From the NCBI RefSeq assembly GCF_000189635.1, contig NW_002476407.1, positions 682,001-746,000 on the forward strand: a stretch of DNA of 64,000 nt, in the 5' to 3' direction. Positions within the stretch are counted from its first letter, which is position 1. Every line of letters starts with the position of its first letter. A program made the position numbers and the translations under genes. This document shows positions 12,501-24,428 of the stretch, one piece after another. Below the pieces are notes generated by a model that worked only from the letters and a program-made list of their open reading frames with translations, had not been told where the DNA came from and ran no database searches. This DNA comes from Tetrahymena thermophila SB210 (lineage: Eukaryota; Ciliophora; Oligohymenophorea; Hymenostomatida; Tetrahymenidae).

Positions 12501-13993
12501 ATGGGATCAGATTAAGATAAAAGAGCAAAAAAGTATTAGATTTTTATTTTTGTGTTCACATTCCTGTGCTATGCAGCAGTACATTCAACAAGAACAGCAT
12601 GGTCAGTATCAAAATCAAATCTTAAAAGCGAAAATAGTGATATTACTGACACCTAGCTAGGATATATAGACTTTTCCTTCCTCTTTTGCTACTCGCTGGC
12701 TCTTAAAATAGGTGGTGGACTTGGTGACAAAATCAATCTTAAGTATTATTTATCATTCGGTATGATGCCAGCTTCTATTTTCTTATTTTGTATTGCTATC
12801 ATGGGCTGGAGCAGTTTTGTTAACATGGCTGTATACGGAGTCTTTATGGCTTTAAATGGAATATTTTAAAGTACTGGATGGCCTGGTCTTGTGGCTACAA
12901 TGGGTAACTGGTTTGGCAAAGGTAACAGAGGTCTTTTGATGGGTATCTGGTCAGGAAATTCTAATGTAAAATTCTTTAATTTAATTTTTTTGTCTAATAC
13001 ATGTTTTAAAAAAAGTTTTGTAAGTTTTTATAGCCAAATAAACAAAAAATACTCTTTTTTATAGTATTATAATAAAATTAATTAACTTTTTATAAATAAA
13101 AGGTTGGAAACATTTTAGGATAGCTCTTTGGACAACTTACCATTGATACCTTTGGTTGGGGATGGGAATACTGCTTAATGTTCTCTTCTATCTTCTTATT
13201 CACTATGGGTGTACTTACTTTTATCTTTTTGAAGCCTTATCCTAAATAGGTTGGAATATACCTTGAAGAAGAGGGTGGAGTGACTGAAGATACATAACGT
13301 CTCAGTAATGAACTAAGCTGCAATTCTGATGGTATTGAGTAACCTAGAAAGTAAATCAATTATTTTACTGCTTGGTGCGTTCCTGGTGTTCCTCTTTATG
13401 CTATTGCTTATGCATGTTTAAAAAGTTCAAGCTATGGCCTTCTATTTTGGCTCCCTTCTTACATCTCTGACAACAACATGGATAGTTATTCCTATACTAT
13501 TCCAATGATGAATGATATAGGAAATTTTATTGGTGGTGTCATTACAGGTTACTTAAGTGATAAAAATGGTAAAAGATCTTTTTTCCTATTACCCTAACTA
13601 GTTGTTGCAGCTATTTTCATGGCTCTAGTTAAATTTACCTTATCTGATAATCCTCTTCCTTATTTCTTTGTTATTTTTGCCATTGGGTTCTTTCTTGGAG
13701 GTCCTTACAATATTCTTAGTGCAGCCATTTCTATCGATTTAGCAAAGCAACCTGCATTAAAAGGATAAAAGAGTGCTTTGTCTACAATCTCATCTTTAAT
13801 AGAAGGTATTGGATCTCTTTGTGCAGCAATTACTCAAATTATTATCCCTTAAATTGGTTAGAATTATGTTTTTGTGCTCTTTATGACCTTGATTAGTGTG
13901 TCTGTAATTTTCTTGATTCCACTTGTCGTTAATGACTTCAAAGATCTTAAAAAAGAAAAGTCTGAAATGAAAATGGATTTAATTGAGGACTGA
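12501..13993 (+). CDS. SLC37-type sugar-phosphate/phosphate exchanger (MFS)
   Basis: Two exons (12501-12965 and 13103-13993, intron 137 bases) give 451 residues ending at TGA. It is a 12-helix major facilitator. The family hallmark is present: QSTGWPGLVATMGNWFGKG followed by RGLLMGIWSGNSNVGNILG across the splice site, closely matching SLC37 proteins, which exchange glucose-6-phosphate or glycerol-3-phosphate for inorganic phosphate, often at the ER membrane. Helix one begins after a short cytoplasmic N terminus (IFVFTFLCYAAVHSTRTAWS). A central acidic hydrophilic loop (EEEGGVTEDTQRLSNE) separates the two six-helix halves, and the C-terminal tail is charged. The start is the first ATG, preceded by an AT-rich leader. 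It is convergent with the Rpn7 gene. The substrate cannot be decided from sequence alone; family membership is strong. Confidence 0.88.
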
Positions 13994-14770
13994 AAGATAG
14001 ATTAAATAAAAATTTAATTAACTAATTAATTTTATGTTATTTTTCTATCAAATTAAAGAATAATTTTATCAAATTTTTCTTAATTTCAATTCAAACCAAA
14101 TTCATAAATAAATAAATATTTTGTAGAAGCTAAATTTTCTATTTTTCAAATGATATGGCTTAAAATCTCTCTAAGTTGGGTACCCTTATGTTGGGCACTC
14201 TCAAAATTATGGGTAAAACCTTTCTTTGTTTTGGGAGTATCCCTTAGTCCATAAGGACCCTACATCGAGAGATTTTATAGTATTTGTATTTTTATAGTAT
14301 TTTTGTATTAAAGCTGAAAATTAATTAAGCTTTATTAAAATAGTAAATAATTTTTATTTTGATTAAATAAATTAGAAATCAGTAATTAATTTGTTGAATA
14401 AATATTGTTTAATTTTCAAATAAAAACAATCATATTATTGTACTTTAGTCATTTTTATGAATTAATATAAAATTTAAGCTATTTATTTTAAAGTATTTAA
14501 AGGTTAATTTAATTTTTCAAATTAATTTCTAACTTTAAAAAACAAAATAATTTTTTTTGGATTTATTAAAAGTAAAACAATTTCTGTATGCTTAGAAACA
14601 TGAATTTAAGTACAAATTATTGAATTTGATAAAATTAAAAGTATTTTTGAGAATTCATATTTAATCCCTTATTGCTATAGATATATATTCTCATCTTTCT
14701 GTTTAAATTTGTTCAAGACTAAATGAATTGTATTTATTCCTTTATAAATATATTTTTTCTTTTGCTTCAC
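13994..14770. other. convergent intergenic region
   Basis: Space between the transporter and Rpn7 3' ends. It holds the imperfect hairpin listed separately (14161-14277); the rest is A/T-rich without recognisable signal. Confidence 0.6.
14161..14277. repeat. long imperfect inverted repeat (hairpin, foldback or structured RNA)
   Basis: A 117-base block clearly GC-richer than its surroundings. The outer 11 bases pair perfectly (TAAAATCTCTC with GAGAGATTTTA). Inside, GGGT pairs with ACCC, CCTTATG with CATAAGG, GGG with CCC, and ACTCTCAAAA with TTTTGGGAGT (one G-T pair), separated by small bulges, leaving a loop of about 22 bases. The design fits a foldback or MITE-like element, a stem-loop RNA, or a bidirectional 3'-end signal, since it lies between convergent genes. 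No target-site duplication is evident. No open frame of note. Confidence 0.7.
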
Positions 14771-16117
14771 TCAAATATCAATAACTCTTGAAAGTTTCTA
14801 AACTAAATTAAGTAAATGATCTCCCTATTTAACTGCAGTTTTGTATAAATTATTTCTTTCATCAATTCTTTCGGATTCTACTATACCTTAAACTTTATCA
14901 ATTTTACAAGTTAATCTACCAGCAGAGATCAACTCTGATAATTCCCTAAATTTATTATAATTTACAAATAAGTATTAAATTTATATTCTAAATACTATCT
15001 ATTGATAATAAGATAGATAATATATAATATTTATTTATTTGCTTATTAATGTAAATATACTTTATTCATTTAAATATATATTTTCTTAGCTATTAATTTA
15101 TCGATTAAATGTAAATTAAAGAGGATTTACTTATCTATGAATTCAACGGATACACCAAATGCTTATGCTATTGAATTTAAAGTAACTGTTTTATATGATT
15201 CTAAGAATTAGGAGTATATAACTATTCTAATTTCTCTGGTAAAGAATTTTCTATGGGGAGCTAAGTATTCATCTGTTTTAAGATCATCTAATACTCTTGC
15301 TGTTAATTATATGTAAATTTCATTAACTTAAAATACTTGTAAATTAATTAATACTTAAAGAAATAAAGAAGGACTTGTAATCACACTTAGAGTAAGTATC
15401 TAATAAACTCTTAACATCAGGTAATTCCCTAATAGTAGAAAGAACTTCAGAATTATGAATGACCTATTGAAATTGTTAAAAAATTCTAGTTAGTTAGTTA
15501 GTTAGTTAGTTAATGATTATATCAAGCAATTTGAATAAAGTATTACCTTCTTCTTCATTTCAGAACGACCAATAGAAATGATTGATGTCAAAATGGTATA
15601 CTTAACGATACGTTGATAAGAAATAATATCAGGGTAATTAAAGGTGCTAATACAGTCTAAGAATAACTCAGATGTTTTCTTTAAATTTCTAATAAGGAGA
15701 TTGTAAATACCTTCATAAATCTTATAAATAATAAATAAATATTAATACAAAAATTTTAAACTAGAAATAATGTGTAATTAATTTTACTTTCAAACGATTT
15801 TTACGCTCCCAATCACCACCTTCTTCTAATAATTTCTTGCAAGCATCAATAGTTTCTAAGATTTTAGGTAAGTTCTTTTCACGAATGTAAATTGACATGA
15901 TATAGAACCAAACATCCATTTTCTTACCAATACCAATAGTCTTCTTTAAGGCTTCCTTGTAAATTTCAACAGCTTTTTCATTCTTTGAATGCTTTTCATA
16001 GAGTTAAGCCTTTTCTAAGATGGCGTCTCTAATTTCAACGTCACCTAAGTTTTCTTCGGCGTCCTTTTACTTTTCTTCAATTTTTTTTAATTGCTCGTCA
16101 AAATCTTCAATGTCCAT
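14771..16117 (-). CDS. RPN7: 26S proteasome regulatory subunit Rpn7 (PSMD6)
   Basis: Five exons (16117-15788, 15720-15547, 15463-15355, 15299-15131, 14945-14771) join in phase to 318 residues. The order matches Rpn7: AEENLGDVEIRDAILEKA near the N terminus, LLEEGGDWERKNRLK, ELFLDCISTF, then the PCI domain with LAPHRKFFTREIRI, the TLNSIAQAFGVSVEFID winged-helix part, SAGRLTCKIDKVQGIVES and the C-terminal LLNLVQKLSRVIDI. Rpn7 is a structural subunit of the proteasome lid. The model starts about 70 residues into the human protein (usual length near 390), so either the ciliate protein lacks the N-terminal helices or a 5' exon was missed; none is visible upstream. Intron 2 contains a TTAG tandem repeat. 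Family assignment is secure. Confidence 0.93.
15486..15513. repeat. TTAG tandem repeat inside Rpn7 intron 2
   Basis: About seven copies of TTAG on the plus strand (CTAA on the coding strand) within the 82-base intron between 15546 and 15464. It may help form the pyrimidine/A tract near the acceptor, but is probably a simple microsatellite. Confidence 0.7.
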
Positions 16118-17009
16118 TTTTTATTCTTAATTTAACTGCTAAATCTATTTTTTTATATGGAATCTATTTACTTAAGAATTATTTTATTTATAATCTAATT
16201 TATTGTTTTATTCTAGGTTCAGCTAGAAAGTTTTTGGGTTCTTTTGTTTATGAAATTCAAACTGAAAAATTACTTTTTTTTTTAATGCTGTTGATCAATC
16301 AATCACAAATCTTTTTTAAATAGTTTTTTTATTTATTTTAAATATTTTTTTTCTTATTAATTTGCATATTAGATAGATAGATACCTTAATTAATTAACAA
16401 ATTTACATGATAATTTGTATATATTAGTTAATAAATCAAACAAAAAAACAAAGAATAATAAGATCAGAGTTGATATATCAATCATCTTTCTGTTTTCAAA
16501 ATTTGCTAGTTCTATTCAAGGCATATCATATTGCAATAAGTTTTATTAAAACTTATTTCGATCTGATATCTTTTTAATCTAATATTATTTTTTTGATACA
16601 AATTTTAACAATAAATAAATTAAAAATATTTTTATTTTTTTATAATTAATTTCTTAACTTTTATAATTTATTTTTATCCTTAAAAACTTTTATTTTAAGC
16701 AAATAAAATTTAAAAAGATATTGATTTATTTATTTTTCTGTATAAAATATAAATATTATTAAAGAGTTTTATACTAGAATATTATAATTGAAATGAGAAG
16801 CCTAACACAAACATACATAGCTCAATTAAATAATTTATACATTCAAGTTATTTTAATGAATTTTAAGAATGGAAGAAGGCATTAGTCTGCATTTATGATA
16901 TTATTTAGATTTTATTATTATAACCATTATTTAAAATAAATAAATAAATAAGTAAATAATTCATCCTTTATGAATAATTTATTATTCAATATCTATTTTT
17001 CTAACATCA
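16118..17009. other. AT-rich intergenic region
   Basis: Upstream of Rpn7 and downstream of the OPA3-like gene. A/T-rich throughout, with TAAATAAATA runs. No missing Rpn7 N-terminal exon could be seen here. Confidence 0.5.
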
Positions 17010-17618
17010 TCATTCTTATTATTGTACTTATGCTTATTATGGTGTATTTTAACTAAACTGTTACTAAATTAAAAGATTTATTTCTTCTAACTCCTTCAAA
17101 AGAGGATTTTATTAGTTTAATGCTGATTAAGTAGCTAATACATTCTCAAGCACTGATGATTTCTTGAATAGAAGAGTGTTAATGCACGTAAGCTAATCTA
17201 ATTAATTTGTTTACTTAGTCTTCTCATCTTCTAAATTTTATAATCTAGTATGTATTCCTTCCATTACTTATTTCTGCTTTTCACTTTTTTCATTACTTTC
17301 TACTTGAGCCCTGTAAATTTCTATAATTGGTAAACCCAAGATACAAGCATAAATTATTACTTCATAAAAAGTTTCAACACCTAATTCAAGAGCGGCAGGC
17401 TCACTTAGATCTTATACTTTGAAATCTTAATTATTGAGCTTCAAAAATGTTCTATTTATGTAAACATTTATTCTGTGAGCCTTATTTCCTAGCCAGACAA
17501 AAAATACTCTAAATTTTTAATTCTAAAGTTTAGAAGAAGTATGAGCTTTAGTTCTTGCTATAACTGGTCTTGCTAATATACGAACAAATAGTGAAAAAAG
17601 CTTGAAAAGAGGTAACAT
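17010..17618 (-). CDS. OPA3-like protein
   Basis: Single-exon frame of 202 residues from ATG 17618 to TGA 17010-17012. The first half matches the OPA3 family: N-terminal PLFKLFSLFVRILARPVIAR, a RVFFVWLGNKAHRINVYINR segment, then the characteristic EPAALELGVETFYEVIIYAC and a hydrophobic stretch (ILGLPIIEIYR). OPA3 proteins are small mitochondrial membrane-associated proteins of unsettled biochemical role. The N terminus is hydrophobic and basic with few acidic residues, consistent with mitochondrial targeting. The C-terminal third is a Gln/Glu/Lys-rich predicted coiled coil ending in a poly-Gln-like tail. It lies between Rpn7 and a long intergenic region. Confidence 0.82.
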
Positions 17619-19036
17619 ATTTTTTTAATATTTTATCAATATTTCTTTTTTAGTAAAAATCAATAAGATTAATTAAGTAAAACCTTTAAAAATATAAAAT
17701 TTTTGATTCTTATTAGTAAATTACAGGTATCCTTTCTAATAAATGCAATAAATTTATTACACTAAGTAATCTTCTAATGTATAATTATGTAGTTTTGTTA
17801 AAAATATTGAATATCTATTATTATCAAAAACGAACTATTTTTTGTTCAAAATAAATGTCTATTTTAATATAAAAATATTTCTAGAATTATCTAATAATAT
17901 TTATTTATTTCTTTCTTTAAATAATTTAATAAATTATTCTCCTTTAATTCTTTTCTTATATGAAATATGATGCAAAAAACATTTCATTATCAAAAGGACC
18001 ATTTTTAATTAATATTTTCTTATTCTAAAATACTTAGTTTGCAGAAAATTAATGAACAAAATATAAATTATTATTTAGTAATTATGTTTAAACTTCGGAT
18101 TCTAAATAAAATGAAAAAATATTAAATTAATTAATCCATGTAACTTATGATTATTCGAATAAGAAATTAACAAAATATATTAACAAGACAATTAACATAC
18201 TTTTAAAACCATACTGTAATTAATCATACTCATTTAATATTAAAAAAGTTAATAAAATAATTCTTATATCAAAACGTACCCCTTTTGGTTAAAGATTAAT
18301 AAAGAGAGTCAATCGAGGATACAATTTGGGGTAGATTTTAATTAATCAGGGTTGAAGTTATGAATGTATATTTAAATAAATGATATTATTGATTTTAAAA
18401 CAAACATAAGAACAGCATTTTTATTTTTTTGAAATATTTTTTATTTTAAATTTTAAAATCATTAATTGATTCTTAAATAAATAAAACTATTAATTATATT
18501 ATTAAAATTAGTGCAAACAAGTTACTTAATTAAGAATGACTATAAATACTTATATATTATAATCAAAGTCAATTCAAAACTTGAAAAAGAATTAAAATGA
18601 GAGAGAAAACTTTAAATAAATAAATAATTCCAGACTTACATTATTTTCTTATTTCTTGTGTATTTGACTATTTATAAGTTTTATACAAAAATTAATGAAA
18701 GAAAATTAATAAATTATAAAATTCAAACTTAAAAGTTTTTACATAAAAGAAATATTGTACAATTATTTAAAACAAAGAAAGCAATAATATAATAATTTTT
18801 ACTGTATACATACATTACAAAAAATGTAAACAACTGTATATGTAACAAAAATATAATTGTTTGTTTTATCCAAATTTTAATTTATACTCTAAAAAATATT
18901 AAATTAACAATTCCAAAATAATTATTTTTTGTATTAAAAATAAGTATTTTGCAAAAATAAAACAATAAATAACTTAAATTAAATTAAAATATTATAAATT
19001 TAAATAACAGATATGCTATAACCTTCTTGCTAAACT
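17619..19036. other. long divergent intergenic region
   Basis: About 1.4 kb of A/T-rich DNA between divergent genes. A slightly GC-richer patch at 18275-18350 (ACCCCTTTTGG and TTTGGGGTAGA) has no recognisable identity. No gene-like frame. Confidence 0.5.
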
Positions 19037-22000
19037 ATGAAAGTTATTTTATTTTTTATCTATTCGTGTTGCTATTTACTCTTAGTTTAAGGCTCAAAAA
19101 CAATTCCAAATGGATTATAGCCTATTAGAGTGACAAGTGACTTTACTTAGATTGAGAAATCCTACGTTAACTCTGAATAAAAATAGCATATCATATTGAT
19201 AATCAACCTATTTAGTTAATTCTTAAGCTAACTTCTATACGTAAAGCCAAGAGAGAGCAAAATTAAAAATGATGGATTCCTTTATTGTAGAGATACTTAC
19301 ATTGGATAAAATGGAATTGATGGATATAGTAACTCTGATCTGGTTCTTGTAGTTTCAGCTACTAATCTTATTTTAGATGATTTTAGAGTTAATTATGGTA
19401 TTTGCTTATTTATTTTTGTAGAAGTTTAAGCAAGAAATCAATAAATATATTAATTTAACTTTTTACATTATAAAAAATAAGAGTTTTGTAAATGGGACAA
19501 TAAACCTATAATGATGCAAATTCGATTTTAAATGAGATAATTTGTTAAATATCCAGTAAATTACGAAATATCTTAGTTAAAGAGATCCTTCATGTATAAT
19601 GGTATGTGGAATACTAATAATTTCAATTACTGGATTGATGATTCAACAGGCAAAACTTATGAATAAACTTCTTAGATATATCAATAATTGTAAGTATAAG
19701 GTGTTCAGAAATATTTTTTAACAGGAAAATATATAAAAAAGGCAGTTTAAACTCATTTTAATTGTCCTACCGCTATTGGTTTAGAAGTATAATCAGATGT
19801 AAAGCGAATTAAATTAGTTCAAAATTTTAAAAATCTTCAACTAAGAAAAACATTTTTCATTGATTATATTGTTTATTTATTTATTTATTTTAATTAAAGG
19901 AAATAATGTCAAACTTGATACCAGATGATTTATATAATGATGAATAGACTAGGGATTACCCAAATAGATTATTTTCATAATTTGATGTAGCAATAATTAA
20001 AGATATGGGAGTTTATGAATATGTCAATGATGATTTTGCTGAGAATATAGAATGGGGGAAAAACTAAGGTTGTAGTTTTTTAGAAAATACTTGCTAAAAT
20101 ATTTTTTAATAAACAATTGAAGTGTAAGGTCAGTTGTATCAATGCACTTAATTTAAAAATTCAAAGTTCATTAAATCAAAGCAGGATATTTAGTCTCAAT
20201 TTGAGAATGGCTAATGTCCTAGATTAACTCAAACAAATAGTATTAGCTGTTTAGATTCCACTTAAAGCAATTAATTTACAACTTATTTTGGAGAAATCTA
20301 TGGTATTTTTAGCAAATGCATAGAATCTAATGTTCAGAATAAATAAAATATTATAAATTCATATATAATTTAATCATACCAGTATAAAGACTCACCTATT
20401 AGATGTCACCACGTTTAGTGCGTTTAAGACTACATAATTATCTATTTTAGTTTGAACTAGAGAGTTATTTGCGAAAAACCTAATAGTGTTATTTAAGTTG
20501 ATACTTAAGATTTCATTGGATAGCTAAAATGTCCCTCTGATTTTTCTGTGTATTGTTCATAAAAATTCTGTCTAAATGATTGTAGTGGAGCTGGGTTTTG
20601 CAATAATGTAAATAAATAAATAAATTTATTTAAAAATGTGGTTTGATTAAGAGTTTTTTTTATAAAAGGGTATATGTATTTGCATTTAGGGTAGATATGG
20701 AATAGATTGTTCTCTTGTTTGTGAAAATGGATAAAACGATTGTTAATGCTAGTACCCTTGCTCTTAATGTTAAAACTCTAAAGATAAATGCGTTTCTTGT
20801 GTTTCAGGATATAAATTAGCATTCAATTAGAACAAATGTGAAATAATTTGCCATAAGAGTTGCTTGGAATGTAGGTCTCCTCTAGACCCTTTTTCATGTA
20901 CTTCTTGTGACGTAGGATTAGTTTTAGTCAATGGTCAGTGCAAACCTTGCAATGAACCTTGTAAGAAATGCATAACAAATCCAGATATATGTACTTAATG
21001 TATTGAGAATTACTCTTTAAATACTAATATGATGAAGTGCCTACCAAATTGTTACAAATCTTGTAAGAGCTGCTTACATCCTTTAACTTAAAATTCTTGT
21101 TTGAGCTGCTTCGATGGATATTACTTAACTTCATAAATGACATGTGAAAAATGTGATTATAAGTGTAAATAATGCAGAGGAGATAGTTAGCTATGTTATG
21201 AGTGTTTTGATAACTATCAAATAGATATTTTAACCTCAAAATGTATTCCTATTTGTTATTAAGGCTGTTAAACCTGCATTATTCCTCTTTTAATAAATAG
21301 TTGCACATCTTGCTAGCAAGGATATTTTTTAAGCAAAGGTAGATGCTTTAATTGCATATATCAATCAAATGAATATTAAGATATCATTCCATTAGAGTGC
21401 TAAGATATAGTGACAAATATATAATGTGATGCTTAGTGTAAAATGTGTTTAAAAAGTGATCATAGTTTCTGCATAAAATGTATTTCATAATATACAATAG
21501 GTTGGCCTAGCTGTAGATGTTTAAAAGGGTATAATTTTATAAAAGGAAAATGTATTTAATGCTAGACAAATTAGTATTTTGATAAAAATATTTAAAATTG
21601 CATAGACTGTCACAAATCTTGTATTTAGTGCTTTGGAAGTTCTTTTAACTAATGTACTTTATGTAACAGCAAAGAATATTAGCATTTAAACTTAAAAACT
21701 AATTAATGCATCTGTTCTGATGAAGAAAGATCAATGATTTATAATTCTTCACTTGGAAAATATACCTGCGAATAAGGAATGACAGTAGTTTTTTCTTAAT
21801 ATGCAAATAATTAATCTACATCAAAATATTTCTAGTTTTAAGCAATATTTTCTCATACATTAAAACAAAGCATTAATTTCGGCAATATAATTTAGTCTTT
21901 TTCATTTTATATTTAAGAAATACCGATGGACTTTTATATAATTAATATAGAGAAAATTCTTTAAAATAAAATAATTTTCTAGATTGTGGAATTGCAAAGT

Positions 22001-23671
22001 TTTTAAGCTGAAGAACTGGTGATAACAATTAGAGATTCTAATTATATTGAATCTACAGATGGGAGATTCATTTAGTAATCTTATATCAATAATTAATACA
22101 AATTGAAGATAGGTCCTATCTTTGTAAATGACCAAGATAGTGAAAACAATCTATAAAATATATTTAATGATGCAATTAATTTTCTTAGTTATAATGATTC
22201 AGTAAAAACTATATTGAATGTTTTTAATTAATTTTCCTTATTTCTTTATCTATTAAATACCATCTAGCCAAGCTGCCTCCTTATTCTTATAAATACAAAC
22301 TATCCAAATTTTTTATATTAGTTTATAAGAATATTTGCAACATTTATATTTGAAGATGTACCAGATTAAACTATTGTGCAACATGAGAGAAAATGTTCAG
22401 CAAAGTTAATATATTTAATTGATATTTGTGATTTTAATGATAAAACTGAGGTTTAAGAAAACAAATTTTAGAGGTTAGGTATGAGTTATAATTTTCTAAT
22501 TAGTGCAATAAAAGTTATAAATTAGTTTATTTTACTTTTAATAATATATTCAGTAAGTGCTTATGTAAGTAAGTTCAAAATTAATTTTAGTGATTAACTC
22601 CTCAGTTCAGGAAGAATAAATAAAAATAAAATATTAAGATAAAAAAGTAATATTTATAACTTGGCAAATAAAATAAGTAATAAAATATTTACAATATTTT
22701 TTTCTACTTTTGAAGCTAATATCCTTCTTATAAGTATTTCAGCTCATTTGTAACTGAAATAAAATGTTGCTGATAATTCAAATTTGCTATTGATAAGATT
22801 TTCAATTTACGTTTTAATTATATTTTAAACTTTTATAATAATCCTATTAGTTAATGGTTATAAAGGAATAAAAAATAATTAATTTGTCGAGCTTACACTT
22901 GATTTAAAAGAAGGCAAGTATTATAAATATTTCCATTATTTGAATTTTATTAAAAAATGGGTGGTATGTGCAGCTCATGTAGAACTATATTATTACACTT
23001 CAACACTTATTATATTCGTGATAACAATTTATGGATTGTTTTTAATTTAAGTCATTGTATTAATGCCCTATAAATCCAAGATAAACAATTTCTAAAGAAT
23101 ATTAGGAGATTCTCTTTTCATATTAGTTTATGTAGGGGTTTTAATGATCCACAAAGTTAATATTTAAGTTAAATATAATAGCAGTTAGATTGATAAAAAA
23201 CATCTTATTGACTATAATTTCTGGGGACTATTTGTATGCTATACTCTTCTTTCATACAACTTATTGTACTTGATATTATTTTTTATCAATATAATAAAGT
23301 AAATCGTAAATTATTTTAGTAAAAAGCAAATCCAATTAAGATTTATAAATTTATATATTTATGAATCTAATGAGAATCAAATAAAAAATCAGAGTGATGA
23401 AATAAAAGAATAAGAAGCTTGTGATTCTAGTGCTGTTGATAACACATAATTAATAAATGATTAATAAATTTAACTAAATTAAAATTAAATCTAGGTTAAA
23501 AGCTAAATTAATTAGCATTAGAATGAAATTATGAATGCAAAAAAAGATTTTTTTTAAAAAAAGAACATTAAAATTAGAAAGATAAAAATTGATGTTTAAA
23601 GAGAATTTAGTAAAAAGATAAATAAAAATAAACAAAATAATTTTTAATTACCAATAACTATCAAGAAGTGA
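19037..23671 (+). CDS. leishmanolysin-like (M8) pseudopeptidase fused to cysteine-rich multi-pass membrane protein
   Basis: Three exons (19037-19798, 19900-20607, 20669-23671) join in phase to 1490 residues. A signal peptide (MKVILFFIYSCCYLLLVQGS) precedes an M8-peptidase-like ectodomain recognisable from FNYWIDDSTGKTYEQ, HFNCPTAIGLE, EIMSN, a DMGVYEYVNDDFAE segment and WGKNQGC. The zinc motif HExxH is replaced by YEISQ (about residues 176-180), and the Gly-Ser-His-Trp segment carrying the third ligand is missing at the first splice junction, so it is very unlikely to cleave peptides. From about residue 480 come EGF/furin-like Cys-rich repeats (CxxC with CxxGY patterns) to about residue 850, then a non-Cys region, several membrane helices and a polar, Gln-rich cytoplasmic tail. 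It is probably a surface receptor or adhesion-type protein. Ciliate genomes carry many M8/Cys-rich membrane proteins. Confidence 0.85.
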
Positions 23672-24428
23672 CAAAAATCATTTTATGAAAAATTATTAAT
23701 TCAAAAATTTATTAAATCCTACTAATATTTTTCAATAAAACTTTTAGTTTAAAATAAATATTAAATTAAATTAATTTATTTTTTTGAAGTAAAAAATATT
23801 TTCAAATAAATTAAAAATGTAATTAAAATATAAATAAAGTTAAATCCCTAATCATATTTTTGTATTTTTATTAATATGTAAATTAGTAATAAATAATTTA
23901 AAAATTTTATATTGATAGCATAAAATTCATTATCTCATTTTATCAGTAAAAATGTAATAAAATAATAAGAAAAAATTAGATATGCTTAAGTGGTTTTGGA
24001 TTTGATAAAAGATTATTTTTTTATAAAAGAATTATAAATAATTATTTTGAAATGTTATGTCAATCATACTAAGTTTTTTATGCCGTATTTTGTTTGATTG
24101 CTCTTCTTCAAATATAAATTAAATACTTAGATTTTACTTTCTTTTGATAGTTTGTTTGTTTGTTTGTTTGTTTGTTTGTTTGTTTGTTTGTTTGTTTGTT
24201 TGTTTTTTTGATGATGATTATATATTCAAAAATAATATATCGAGTGTGAGTATGTCTGTCCTTCAATTATTTATTATAAATAAAAGATGATCAATCATGT
24301 TGTTCCTTTGTTTAGTATTTCATATACTATAAATATCCATAGCTTATTTAAAAAAAATTGACTAATTAATTTATTAAAGAATTTTTATAAGTAACTCATA
24401 AAAAAGAAGAAAAAGATTGTGAATTAAA
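23672..24428. other. intergenic region with GTTT microsatellite
   Basis: A/T-rich spacer between two plus-strand genes, containing the GTTT repeat listed separately. Presumably includes the cathepsin promoter; no motif identified. Confidence 0.6.
24150..24205. repeat. GTTT tandem repeat, about 14 units
   Basis: Nearly perfect GTTT tetranucleotide tract upstream of the first cathepsin H gene, ending in a T run and GATGATGATT. Likely length-variable. Confidence 0.95.
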
